A DNA stretch of 35,681 bases from an uncultured Anaerolineae bacterium. GTDB lineage: Bacteria > Chloroflexota > Anaerolineae > Aggregatilineales > Phototrophicaceae. Made by a program: the position numbers and the translations under genes. Positions 1 to 19,760 of the stretch are shown here, one piece after another (positions within the stretch are counted from its first letter, which is position 1; every line of letters begins with the position of its first letter). The stretch lies in assembly GCA_937922795.1 (NCBI GenBank), contig CALAJK010000017.1, positions 1 to 35,681 on the forward strand, read 5' to 3'. The notes below the pieces were generated by a model. The model made no database searches. It was not told the DNA's origin and saw nothing but the letters and a program-made list of their open reading frames with translations.

Positions 1-494
1 CTGACTGACGGCGCTGACGATTTGCGCTTGGACTAACCAGACGGGCGTGGTTTGCGGATGGTCGGTGGGATGGTAGACCCGCAGCGGCACGGCGGACAGC
101 CGAACCGTTACGCGCTGGCGTTTCGAACGGGATTGCCCAACTAGGCGCACGTCCAGCTCGGTTTCGACCTCTGCCAAGGGCTGTAAATGGGCGAAAGTCA
201 CATCGAGATAGCGCGCTTCCCACCTCCCTCGGCGGGTCTGCCACAGGACAATCCGCGCAATTTCTCGGTTCTCACTCTGGAAATCCGGCCGTACCCGTTT
301 GTCAGCCGACTGGCTGCGGGCCAGTTGGGGGGGGGGGGAAACAGGCAATCTGCGAGGCGCACAGACTGTCGCTGCTGATAATTCCCCGGATGACCTCGGC
401 AAACGTCGTTTTCGTGCGCTGGTCTCCCATCAGCGTGTCAAAGGTCGCTAAATACACCTGATTATTGATCCCGTGCTTCACTGCGCAGTGCCAT
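1..494 (-). pseudogene. Decayed DDE transposase, 5' part, two frameshifts
   Basis: Reading the minus strand gives a transposase-like protein in three pieces. A start ATG at 494-492 is preceded by a GAGGAG Shine-Dalgarno and reads MALRSEAR. The frame then shifts at the CCC at 470-472, where one base too many is present, into INNQVYLATFDTLMGDQRTK and onward. It shifts again in a run of twelve G at 327-338 into QLARSQSADKRV and then ...RYLDVTFAHLQPLAEVE..., open to the left window edge. Each shift is cured by removing one base of a homopolymer. The style (short N-terminal helical domain, then a beta-rich start of a catalytic core) fits IS4-superfamily transposases, but the catalytic acidic residues lie outside the window, so the family is inference. 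All long genes nearby are intact, so genuine decay is likelier than general sequencing error. Confidence 0.7.
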
Positions 495-538
495 GGCTCA
501 CTCTCCTCTTGTATGTCCGGTTCTCAAAAATTTCGTTG

Positions 539-567
539 TTGACATCCAGTTTCTTTTTTCTTAGAAT
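539..567 (+). promoter_or_regulatory. Sigma-70 type promoter for rpoB
   Basis: The -35 TTGACA at 539-544 is a perfect match. A 17-base spacer leads to the -10 TAGAAT at 562-567, one mismatch from TATAAT. Transcription would begin near 574, giving a leader of about 120 bases before rpoB. The promoter lies only about 45 bases from the start codon of the decayed, divergently oriented transposase, so it may sit at or inside the end of that element. Confidence 0.7.
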
Positions 568-641
568 GGAGGTTCGCGCGAACGAAATCAATCGCTTTCC
601 TCGCTTGATCAGAAACTTTCCTTCCCCCGATCCTGCTCATC

Positions 642-660
642 GCCCGGCTGTCACCCGGGC
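642..660 (+). other. Small hairpin in the rpoB leader
   Basis: GCCCGG at 642-647 and CCGGGC at 655-660 form a perfect 6-bp stem with a 7-base loop, about 35 bases before the preferred rpoB start. No T-run follows, so it is not a classical terminator. It could affect translation or be chance in GC-rich DNA. Confidence 0.3.
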
Positions 661-696
661 TGTTGGTCTTTGATCAGTTGGATGAGGAGTGGTACA

Positions 697-4629
<3,933 letters not shown>

Positions 4630-4660
4630 GCCCTGAAGCGATCTTCAAACATCAGTAGGG

Positions 4661-4693
4661 ACAGGGCGGCGCGCAGTCGCCCTGTTGGTTTGC
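4661..4693 (+). terminator. Rho-independent type terminator after rpoB
   Basis: ACAGGGCG at 4661-4668 pairs perfectly with CGCCCTGT at 4678-4685 (8 bp, 9-base loop), followed by the moderately T-rich TGGTTTGCTC. It lies 31 bases after the rpoB stop, between convergent genes. It supports rpoB being transcribed alone, without rpoC. Confidence 0.65.
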
Positions 4694-5800
4694 TCATGCT
4701 GGCCGATCGCCGCCCTCATCCGGCGGGGTCTTGGGCAGCGGCAGCGGGCGGAACGGCCCCTGCTGCACGCCCATCATGCGGCGCAGAGCGTTCATCTCGG
4801 TGGTGGTCAGCTTAATGTGGGCGGCGTCGTCTGAACCAGGGCGCTTGCGGCCAAACGCCTGGTCGAAAGCGATCCACTGGTACTGGAGATCAGCCAAGTT
4901 GGACACCAAACGGGTCGGGTTGATGCCGTGCGGCAGCACATCGCGCGGGCGGATCATGAGGATGCTGATCACCATCAGGCCAACCCCGATCAACTGCGGC
5001 GGCGTCAGTCGGTCACCCAGCACGACGAACGCCAGCGCCAGCGTGACGCCGATCTCGGTCAGCGCTAGAATGGCCGTTTGCAGGCTGCCGAAGAACTTGA
5101 CGCCGGCGAACAGCGCCAGCCGCGACAGTGCTGTCGTCAGCCCCAGCGCCAGAATTGGCGGCAGCGCCATCTCCAGCGCCTGCGCTTCCAGCGGCTGGCC
5201 GACCGCCGCCCACACGATCGTCACCAGCAGCGCCATCGTCGTCAGCGTGTAGAGCGTCACGGTGGGCGCGGGCATCTCGTACAGCACGTATTGGCTGAGG
5301 ATGACCGTCCCGGCGAACATCAGCGCATTGGCCAGCATCAAGCCCACGCCCAGCCAATTGACCGGGGCACTGCCGAAGCCGGTGATGATGACCAGCGCGG
5401 CGAACGCCAGCAGCACGCGAATCCGCAGCCGCCATCCCAGACGTTCGCCCCCCAGGCGCGACAGCAGCACCGCGAAGATCAGATAAGTGCCGTTGAGGAG
5501 CTGGGTGAGCGAAGCGTCCAGCATGCCCAGGCCGCCATAGTAGAACAGCGAGCCGATGCCGTTGACCGCTCCGACCACTACGCATCCGAGCAGGCCCGCT
5601 GGGTAGATGTAGATATAGCGCCGGGCGACCAGGACGTAGACCAGCCACAGCAGCAGCGCCGCCGTCACTGTGCGCCAGGCCGCCACCGTGAACGAATCGG
5701 CGCCGGCGTTGATTGCCAGCTTGCCTAAAACGGGCGCCATCCCCAGGAAGAGGGGCGTGAGCAAGCCGGCGACGACCCCGCGTGTATGCTTCCGGTTCAT
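4694..5800 (-). CDS. EamA/DMT-family transporter with C-terminal extension
   Basis: Ten-helix drug/metabolite transporter with two EamA repeats. The N-terminal repeat begins GLLTPLFLGMAPVLGKLAI; the second contains the small-residue-rich helices and the typical closing LIGVGLMVISILMI. The family exports small metabolites, and E. coli RhtA (threonine/homoserine exporter) is a member. The start ATG at 5800 has AGGAC about 7 bases upstream. The last roughly 85 residues, from RPRDVLPHG onward, form a hydrophilic, probably cytoplasmic tail that is not part of the usual fold, with a proline-rich end. It lies 62 bases downstream of the threonine synthase-REC fusion in the same direction, so co-transcription and a role in threonine or homoserine export are reasonable inferences. 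Substrate is not shown by the sequence. Confidence 0.85.
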   Translation of the reverse strand: MNRKHTRGVVAGLLTPLFLGMAPVLGKLAINAGADSFTVAAWRTVTAALLLWLVYVLVARRYIYIYPAGLLGCVVVGAVNGIGSLFYYGGLGMLDASLTQLLNGTYLIFAVLLSRLGGERLGWRLRIRVLLAFAALVIITGFGSAPVNWLGVGLMLANALMFAGTVILSQYVLYEMPAPTVTLYTLTTMALLVTIVWAAVGQPLEAQALEMALPPILALGLTTALSRLALFAGVKFFGSLQTAILALTEIGVTLALAFVVLGDRLTPPQLIGVGLMVISILMIRPRDVLPHGINPTRLVSNLADLQYQWIAFDQAFGRKRPGSDDAAHIKLTTTEMNALRRMMGVQQGPFRPLPLPKTPPDEGGDRPA

Positions 5801-5862
5801 GCTGTCCTGCTTTCATCATCTGGCGCGTCATCGCGTCATTGAATGCCGCCTCCGCCGCTCGG

Positions 5863-7536
5863 TCATTTGAGCTTGCTGACCAAGCTCTCGATGAATCGGT
5901 CATCCACGAACGAGCCTTTTTGCAGCAGCATGTCAATCTGACCGTTGAGGCGCGCGCGTTCGGCGGCTGTCAGCTCTTTGGCCGTCACCACCACGATTGG
6001 GATGTGCGCCAGCTTAGGATCGGCTTTCAGCGTGTCGATCACCTGGAAACCGTCCACATCGGGCATCATCAGGTCGGTGACGACCAGATCGGGCATGACT
6101 TCGTGGATGAGCTGGATGCCGGCAGCGCCGTTGTGCGCCAGATGGATGTCGTAACTGCCGCGCGCCTGCAGGATGCGGCGGATGAGCCGCGCCGCGTCCA
6201 TGTTGTCCTCGATGATGACGATGCGCCGCACCTGCGCCTCGACCTGTTCAAGCGCCGACAGCAGCCCTTCTTCGGGCAGCGCCGGCAGCCGCGCCTGGCC
6301 AGACAGATCCACCGAGTGCTGCCACTGTTCGCCCAGGATGTGCTTCTCCACTGCCATGGTGTGGCCAGAACAGTTGACGACCACGATGTCATCTGGCTTG
6401 ATGATGCGCTGACGCACCAGATTGATGAGGCCGGCGAAGGTCACTGCGGTAGCCGGCTCGACGGAGATGCCGTCGGTGCGCGCCAGGATCAGCGTGGCGG
6501 TGAAGGCATCATCGTCGGTGGCGGCGGTGAAATAGCCGCCGTGCGCCTGCACGTAATCGTAAAGCAGTTCGTAGGCCCGGCCGGGGTTGCCGGTCGCCAG
6601 CGTGGCGATGATCGTCTGCGGCGTCTCAACCGGCGTGGCGATGCGCTGGCCGCGCTCAAACGCCTCGACCATGGGCGCGCACCCCGCCGACTGCACCAGC
6701 CCCAGCGCCGGCATTTTGTCCACCAGGCCGAAGCCGACCATCTCGCGGAAACCTTTGGCGACGCCGATCGGCCCCATGCCGCCGCTGACCGACTGCAAGA
6801 ACCAGTCCGGCGCGCGCCAGCGCGCGCCCTCCTCGTATTCCTCGCCCAAATCCTGGGCGATCTCGTAGGCCATCGTCTTCATCGCCTCGATCGAGGCCAC
6901 GCTCTTGATGCCGCGGTCGAAGAAGATGCCTTTGCTGCGGGCGAAGCGGGCGGCGATCTCTTTCGTCTGGTCATACGTGCCGGTGATCTTGATGACCTCC
7001 GCACCGTACAGCGCCGCCTCGCGCATCTTTTCGCCGGGGGTCAGGCTTGGGAAGAACGCCCACAGCTTGATACCAGCGCGGGCGCAGTAGGCGGCGTAGG
7101 CGATGGCCACGTTGCCGGTGCTGGCGACCACCAGTTCGTTGACGCCCATCTCTTTTAGCGCCGAGATGGCGACCGTCGCCTGCCGATCTTTGAAGCTGCC
7201 AGTTGGCCCCTGGCGCTCATCCTTGATGTACAGGTGCTTCAGCCCCAAGCTGGTCGCCAGCGCCTGCGAGCGGATCAGCGGCGTGCCGCCCTCGCCCAGG
7301 CTGACGATGTGCGCCGAGTCCAGGATGGGCAGCACCTCGCGGTAGCGCCACAGGTTCGGTTGGCGCCGCCGCAGCGTCTGCACCCAGGTCTGAGGATCGA
7401 TCTTGTGCAGATCGTAGCGCGCCTCTAGGATGTTCTCGCCGCAGGACGGACAGCCAGTGACATCGCGGGTCAGCGGCAGCCGCGTGTGACAGTTGATGCA
7501 TTCGAGCTCGAAGTGCTGCGATGATGTTGTGTTCAA
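5863..7536 (-). CDS. thrC: Threonine synthase fused to a response-regulator receiver domain
   Basis: The N-terminal ~425 residues are a PLP-dependent threonine synthase (O-phosphohomoserine to threonine). An N-terminal zinc-ribbon-like motif has Cys13, 16, 29 and 32. The PLP lysine lies in GPTGSFKDRQ (about Lys116). The phosphate-binding STGNVAIAYA and SVSGGMGPIG motifs and a late NCSGHT are present. Residues ~436-557 form a complete receiver domain: acidic pair in VIIEDN, phospho-acceptor Asp in VVTDLMMPD (about Asp487), conserved Thr in VVVTAKE and Lys in LLQKGSF. The frame is unbroken across the joint, so this is a real fusion. The start is TTG at 7536 with an AGAGGAAAG purine run upstream. 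It follows the GAF/kinase operon by 169 bases and precedes an EamA transporter. The domain calls are secure; that phosphorylation controls the enzyme is inference. Confidence 0.93.
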   Translation of the reverse strand: MNTTSSQHFELECINCHTRLPLTRDVTGCPSCGENILEARYDLHKIDPQTWVQTLRRRQPNLWRYREVLPILDSAHIVSLGEGGTPLIRSQALATSLGLKHLYIKDERQGPTGSFKDRQATVAISALKEMGVNELVVASTGNVAIAYAAYCARAGIKLWAFFPSLTPGEKMREAALYGAEVIKITGTYDQTKEIAARFARSKGIFFDRGIKSVASIEAMKTMAYEIAQDLGEEYEEGARWRAPDWFLQSVSGGMGPIGVAKGFREMVGFGLVDKMPALGLVQSAGCAPMVEAFERGQRIATPVETPQTIIATLATGNPGRAYELLYDYVQAHGGYFTAATDDDAFTATLILARTDGISVEPATAVTFAGLINLVRQRIIKPDDIVVVNCSGHTMAVEKHILGEQWQHSVDLSGQARLPALPEEGLLSALEQVEAQVRRIVIIEDNMDAARLIRRILQARGSYDIHLAHNGAAGIQLIHEVMPDLVVTDLMMPDVDGFQVIDTLKADPKLAHIPIVVVTAKELTAAERARLNGQIDMLLQKGSFVDDRFIESLVSKLK

Positions 7537-7661
7537 GGGTTCGTCTTTCCTCTCAGTGGGCTGTGATGCCCGTCCATCGCGTTTTGCGCCCTCACCTCTT
7601 CAGCTGCCTCAATCTCTGCTGACGAGGTAGCGCAGGTCAAAGCGCATCGCACCTTTTAGAC

Positions 7662-7682
7662 GCGGCGTCAAAGAGACACCGC
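7662..7682 (-). terminator. Weak hairpin after the giant kinase gene
   Basis: GCGGCGTC at 7662-7669 can pair with GACACCGC at 7675-7682 (one G-T pair, 5-base loop), 24 bases past the kinase stop. No T-run follows on the minus strand, so termination here may be partial and thrC-REC could be read through from the operon. Confidence 0.25.
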
Positions 7683-7705
7683 CTTCACCTTCATTGGCCG
7701 CGGGG

Positions 7706-15841
<8,136 letters not shown>

Positions 15842-15864
15842 AACGCTGGCACACTCTCACTCAT

Positions 15865-18069
15865 CTAATGGTCGGCAGTGTTGGCATCGCCGTTGCTGTG
15901 GTTGAGGCGTATCTGTACCTGCGGTGCGCGCAGCGCCTGGCCAATCTCACGCACAGCGGTTTCCAGAATGAACGCGACTTCGGTCTGGCTGGTTAGCTTG
16001 CTGGCGATGGCGTTCACAATGCGCTCGCGCTCGGCGGCGCGCTGGCTTTCTTCGAACAGGCGGGCGTTGTCCAGGCTGATCGCCAGCCGGTTGGCCAGCT
16101 CTTGGGCCAGCAGGAGCTGGTTTTCATCCACCATTTCCGCTGGCAGCTCCCACTCCACCGCGCCCAGCGGTTGGCCGCTGATGCGGATCGGCACGGCGAT
16201 CGGCACAGTGCCGTGGCTGGTCACTTCGCCCACTACCACCCGCGCCTCGGCGATCGCCCGCCGCCGCAGCTCAGACAAGTCCGAGCCGGTCGGCACGCCG
16301 GCGGCGCTGGCCAGCGCGCGCTGCCGCTGCGAATAGATGTATTCCTGCCAGGTGGCGCGAGTCGCCTCACGGTTGATGCGTTCGATCTCAGCCAGCCGAC
16401 GCGTCGATTCTTGGTACAGACGGGCATTCTCCAGCGCGATGGCGATCTGGTCGGCCAGCGTCTCCAAGACGGCGATCTCATCCGGATGGAAAGCGGCGGG
16501 CTGTTTGCTCTGCACATCCAGCGCCCCGATCACGCGATCGCCGATGCGCAGCGGGATCGCCAGCTCAGCGCGGGTGTCGGGCAGGAATTCGTTGCGCTTG
16601 TGCACAGGGCTGACGGTCGTATCGCGCGCCACCACCACCTGCCCCAACTGGGTCACTTGGCCGATGACGCTGACGCTGCCCACCGCTAGCCGATGCCCGC
16701 GCCGCAGCAGCATCTGGCCGACCTCGCCGGTGCTGGCGCGCAGCAGCGCGTACTGACGGTCGTTATCCACTAAGAAGATCTGGGCATGATAGATCTGCGG
16801 AAAGTGCTGGACGATCAGATTGACGACTTCATCCATCAGCGTTTGTAAATCGCGCTGGGTGGCAGCAAACCGGCTGACCGCCTGGGTGGCGCTGACGTCG
16901 CGGGAACGGGCGGCTAGACGGGCTTCCAGGTCGTCCAGCAGCCCGCGCACCTGCGCGCGCAGGTCGAGGAACGCCGCCGCCAAACCGCCGATCTCGTCGC
17001 CCCGGTCGGCGACCGTCACCGGCGCTTGGAAGTCGCCGCGCGTCATGGCCTGGATAGCCCGGCGCACTTGCTGGATGGGCGGGCCGAACATCTGGTGGAA
17101 CAGCAGCGCCAACAGCGCCAGCAGCGCCGCCGGGCCGACGATCATCACGAACACGCGCGCGCCGTTGAAGTAGCCGAGCGCCTGGCTCATCAGCGCGCCG
17201 GCGTTCACTTCCGTCACCAGCGCCATCAGGACGCTGCCCGGCAGCGTCGGGTCGAGAATTGGTGCATAGAAGCCGATGACCGGCGTCTCGCGCTCGACGC
17301 CCACCCGATATTCGATCACCCCGCTCCCGCCCGTGAGAGCGCGCGCGACCGCTGCCGAGGCGGACGACTGCTCCGCCGCCGCCCGCGTCTCCGGCAGGCT
17401 GAAGATGACCAGGACATCGCCGGACGTGACCAGGTAGGTATAGGCGTTGTAGACGTTGCCCCCTAGGGGTAGATGGGCGCTGATGACGCGGGCGCTGTCC
17501 AGAGTGACCACCAGATATCCCGGCATATCACGCACATCGGTGATCGCCTGGGCGATCTCCAGCGCGCCGTTGGGCAGGATGGTGATGGTCGCCGCCCGGC
17601 CTTGTTCCAGCGCCTGGCGCGCGCGGCTGAACGTCAGCGCGTCAGTTTCATTGGGGGCGGTGGCGATCAGCGCATCTGGTCCGGTCTGGACGAGCACGCG
17701 GCCTTCGGCATCCAGCACGCGGGCTTTAACGTACAGGCTTGACCTCAACAGCGTGACTTGCAGCAGCGCCGCCGTGCTCTCCGGGCGCGGATTGGTCAAA
17801 TTGATCTGGCGGGTGAAGCCAGGGTTGGCGGCGAAATCCAGCAGCGCCGCGCTGGCGTGGGTGAGGGTTTCATTGATCACATGAGCCTGATGGCGGCCAC
17901 TCTCAACTACATAGTTTTCGATATAACGCCGATTGAGATCGTGAAATGCGCCCTGGACGATCACGCCGACCACCAGCGCCGGAACCACCACGGCCAGCGC
18001 AAACCCAGCCAGCAGCTTGGCCCAGATCGGCCACGACAGGATGCGGAAGGGGCGTAGGAGCGCATTCAT
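15865..18069 (-). CDS. Membrane sensor: extracytoplasmic domain, HAMP, GAF, half-GAF modules, no kinase
   Basis: About 734 residues from ATG 18069. This start overlaps the TGA of the preceding gene (ATGA) and has GAGGAG eight bases upstream, so it is preferred over a start 21 bases earlier. It has TM1 (WAKLLAGFALAVVVPALVVG), a Cache-like extracytoplasmic region, TM2 (VMIVGPAALLALLALLF), then HAMP with the typical P-x-x-x-V...GDF-x-x-P...DEIG pattern. A full GAF follows (YHAQIFLVDN to GALDVQS), then a WQEYI motif with the second half of a GAF (IAVPIRISGQPLGAVE). It ends in the shared tail ESQRAAERERIVNAIASKL...IRLN, which resembles the first half of a GAF. There is no HisKA, HATPase, GGDEF or methyl-accepting domain. 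It probably signals through partner proteins such as the giant kinase 23 bases downstream. Confidence 0.88.
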   Translation of the reverse strand: MNALLRPFRILSWPIWAKLLAGFALAVVVPALVVGVIVQGAFHDLNRRYIENYVVESGRHQAHVINETLTHASAALLDFAANPGFTRQINLTNPRPESTAALLQVTLLRSSLYVKARVLDAEGRVLVQTGPDALIATAPNETDALTFSRARQALEQGRAATITILPNGALEIAQAITDVRDMPGYLVVTLDSARVISAHLPLGGNVYNAYTYLVTSGDVLVIFSLPETRAAAEQSSASAAVARALTGGSGVIEYRVGVERETPVIGFYAPILDPTLPGSVLMALVTEVNAGALMSQALGYFNGARVFVMIVGPAALLALLALLFHQMFGPPIQQVRRAIQAMTRGDFQAPVTVADRGDEIGGLAAAFLDLRAQVRGLLDDLEARLAARSRDVSATQAVSRFAATQRDLQTLMDEVVNLIVQHFPQIYHAQIFLVDNDRQYALLRASTGEVGQMLLRRGHRLAVGSVSVIGQVTQLGQVVVARDTTVSPVHKRNEFLPDTRAELAIPLRIGDRVIGALDVQSKQPAAFHPDEIAVLETLADQIAIALENARLYQESTRRLAEIERINREATRATWQEYIYSQRQRALASAAGVPTGSDLSELRRRAIAEARVVVGEVTSHGTVPIAVPIRISGQPLGAVEWELPAEMVDENQLLLAQELANRLAISLDNARLFEESQRAAERERIVNAIASKLTSQTEVAFILETAVREIGQALRAPQVQIRLNHSNGDANTADH

Positions 18070-19760
18070 CGAGGCATCTCCTCTGACCACGCCGAGTCAG
18101 TCAGTTCCGGCTGAACGTATATGCGGGTGCTGACCGCCCCTAGCGCTTCATTGAATTGTTCAGCGGCTAGATCGAGCAGGGCGCGCACATCGGTCGCGCC
18201 GATCAGCAAACTGGCGATCTGGCCAGCTTTACGCTCACGCAGGGCCTGCGCCTGGCTCTGCTCGAATAGGCGGGCGTTCTCCAGCGCCAGCGCCAGGCGT
18301 TCGGCCACCACCTGCGCCATCTCAATCTGGCGGTCAGTCAGCGCGCGGCCAGGTGGCAGCGTGAAGGCCATCGCCCCTAACGTCTGGTCGCGGAAAGTGA
18401 TCGGCACATGCAGCACCTGGCCTGAGCCGTTCGACTCGACTTGAATCAAGCCGCTGGCCAGGGTAGCGCGCAGCGCGTCCGGCAGATCGTCGGCCAGTCG
18501 CAGCTCGCCAGTCTCTGATAGGTCAAAGCCCAGGGCAGCCCGCCCGCGCCCGCTGAGATAGGCGCTCCATATCCGGCTGACGCTGCGGCGGTCACGCTCT
18601 TGATAGCTGGATAGCTGTTCCTGGAGCTGGCGGACGACGGTGGCCTGCTCGCGCAGATCGCGCTCCATCTGGGCGACTGCCTGGCCGCGCGCCAGCAGCG
18701 CCCCCAACAGCCCGCCGAGCAGCCGCCCGGTTTCGATGCGCGCCGGCGGGAAGCCGGCGCTCTCGCCCGTCTGCAGCTCCAGCACCCCGATCAATTTCGA
18801 CCCGCTCAAGATGGGCGCGTACAGCGTGTCGCGGGTTGACGACCGCAGCAGCGCGCCGCGCCGCAGCGCTTCGACCGCTGACAGCGCCAGCGGCTGCCGA
18901 GTTCGCGCCGTCTCGCTCACCGGGTGGCGCTCGTTCAAACCCAAACTGGCGCCCGCAGCGGCCATCTCCTGCCGCACTAGGTCGGTATTCATCGCCGGGA
19001 TCAGGCGCTCGCCATCCTCGTCCAGCAGGTATACCTGCCCAAACACCACCCGAAAACGATCGCGCAGAACTTCCATCGTGCGCGCGAGGATCGCCCCCTG
19101 GTCGTTCACATCCTGGAGTTCCGCGCCCAGCTCCAGCAGCAGGCCGCGCCCCTCCAGATCAGACTGCATCTCAGCGGTCGTCCGGTCAAAACTGCTGATG
19201 AGGGCGGCCAGCAGCGCGCCCAGCACTATCAGCCCCAGCAGCAGCGTGAACAGATCGAATGGGGCAAGGCGCGCGGGCACGACCGTCACCGGCGCGCCGT
19301 TCTGGCTTTGGATGGCGGCGGCGACCAGCACGCTGCCGGCCAATATCAACCCGATGATCCCCAGGCCGCGGCGGTTGAGCAGCGCGCCGGCGGCGACCAG
19401 CGGCGCGGCCAGGGTGATCATGTTGGCGCTGCTGATGGTGATGCTGCCGTCCGGCGCCAGGAAAGCCACTTGGATCGTGGTGCCCGTCAGGATGCCCACG
19501 AACAGCCACGACGCCCGCCGCAGTTGGCCGGTCTGGATGAAGGTATAGTTCAGCCAGCAGATGACCAGGATGGCGATGGACACCGCCACCACGTTCCAAT
19601 CCAGGCCGTCCAAGTTGCCAGGGTTGACGAGCAGCCACAGGGCGGTGATGGCGGCGATGCCCCAGTTCGCCAGCAGCAGCGCATTCGCCCGCTGCCGGTC
19701 TACGGGGTTGGCATAGACCGCGCGGACGCGGAAGAACCTGTCTCGCAGTCGAGCGATCAT
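18066..19760 (-). CDS. 6-TM sensor with GAF and half-GAF modules (third paralogue)
   Basis: 564 residues. The N-terminal ~200 residues hold about six hydrophobic helices (for example NALLLANWGIAAITALWLL and LFTLLLGLIVLGALLAALI). A GAF domain follows (VVFGQVYLLDEDGERL to LIGVLELQTG), then a coiled-coil-like stretch, an IWSAYLSGRGR motif, a C-half GAF (LHVPITFRDQTLGAMAF) and the shared tail (LFEQSQAQALRERKAGQIASL...TRIYVQPE). No output domain is seen. ATGA overlaps at both ends (19757-19760 and 18066-18069) imply translational coupling. It is the most diverged of the three 6-TM paralogues: its GAF lacks the STGEVGQ-type loop seen in its neighbours. The membrane part could sense something in the lipid phase or merely anchor the protein; the ligand is unknown. 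Confidence 0.87.
   Translation of the reverse strand: MIARLRDRFFRVRAVYANPVDRQRANALLLANWGIAAITALWLLVNPGNLDGLDWNVVAVSIAILVICWLNYTFIQTGQLRRASWLFVGILTGTTIQVAFLAPDGSITISSANMITLAAPLVAAGALLNRRGLGIIGLILAGSVLVAAAIQSQNGAPVTVVPARLAPFDLFTLLLGLIVLGALLAALISSFDRTTAEMQSDLEGRGLLLELGAELQDVNDQGAILARTMEVLRDRFRVVFGQVYLLDEDGERLIPAMNTDLVRQEMAAAGASLGLNERHPVSETARTRQPLALSAVEALRRGALLRSSTRDTLYAPILSGSKLIGVLELQTGESAGFPPARIETGRLLGGLLGALLARGQAVAQMERDLREQATVVRQLQEQLSSYQERDRRSVSRIWSAYLSGRGRAALGFDLSETGELRLADDLPDALRATLASGLIQVESNGSGQVLHVPITFRDQTLGAMAFTLPPGRALTDRQIEMAQVVAERLALALENARLFEQSQAQALRERKAGQIASLLIGATDVRALLDLAAEQFNEALGAVSTRIYVQPELTDSAWSEEMPR

Noticed and set aside
5782-7158. Long plus-strand open frame (about 458 codons) opposite thrC-REC
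   Set aside because: Antisense shadow of a well-supported gene; the translation is rich in His, Asp, Arg and Gln as expected from a GC-rich complement and shows no known motif.
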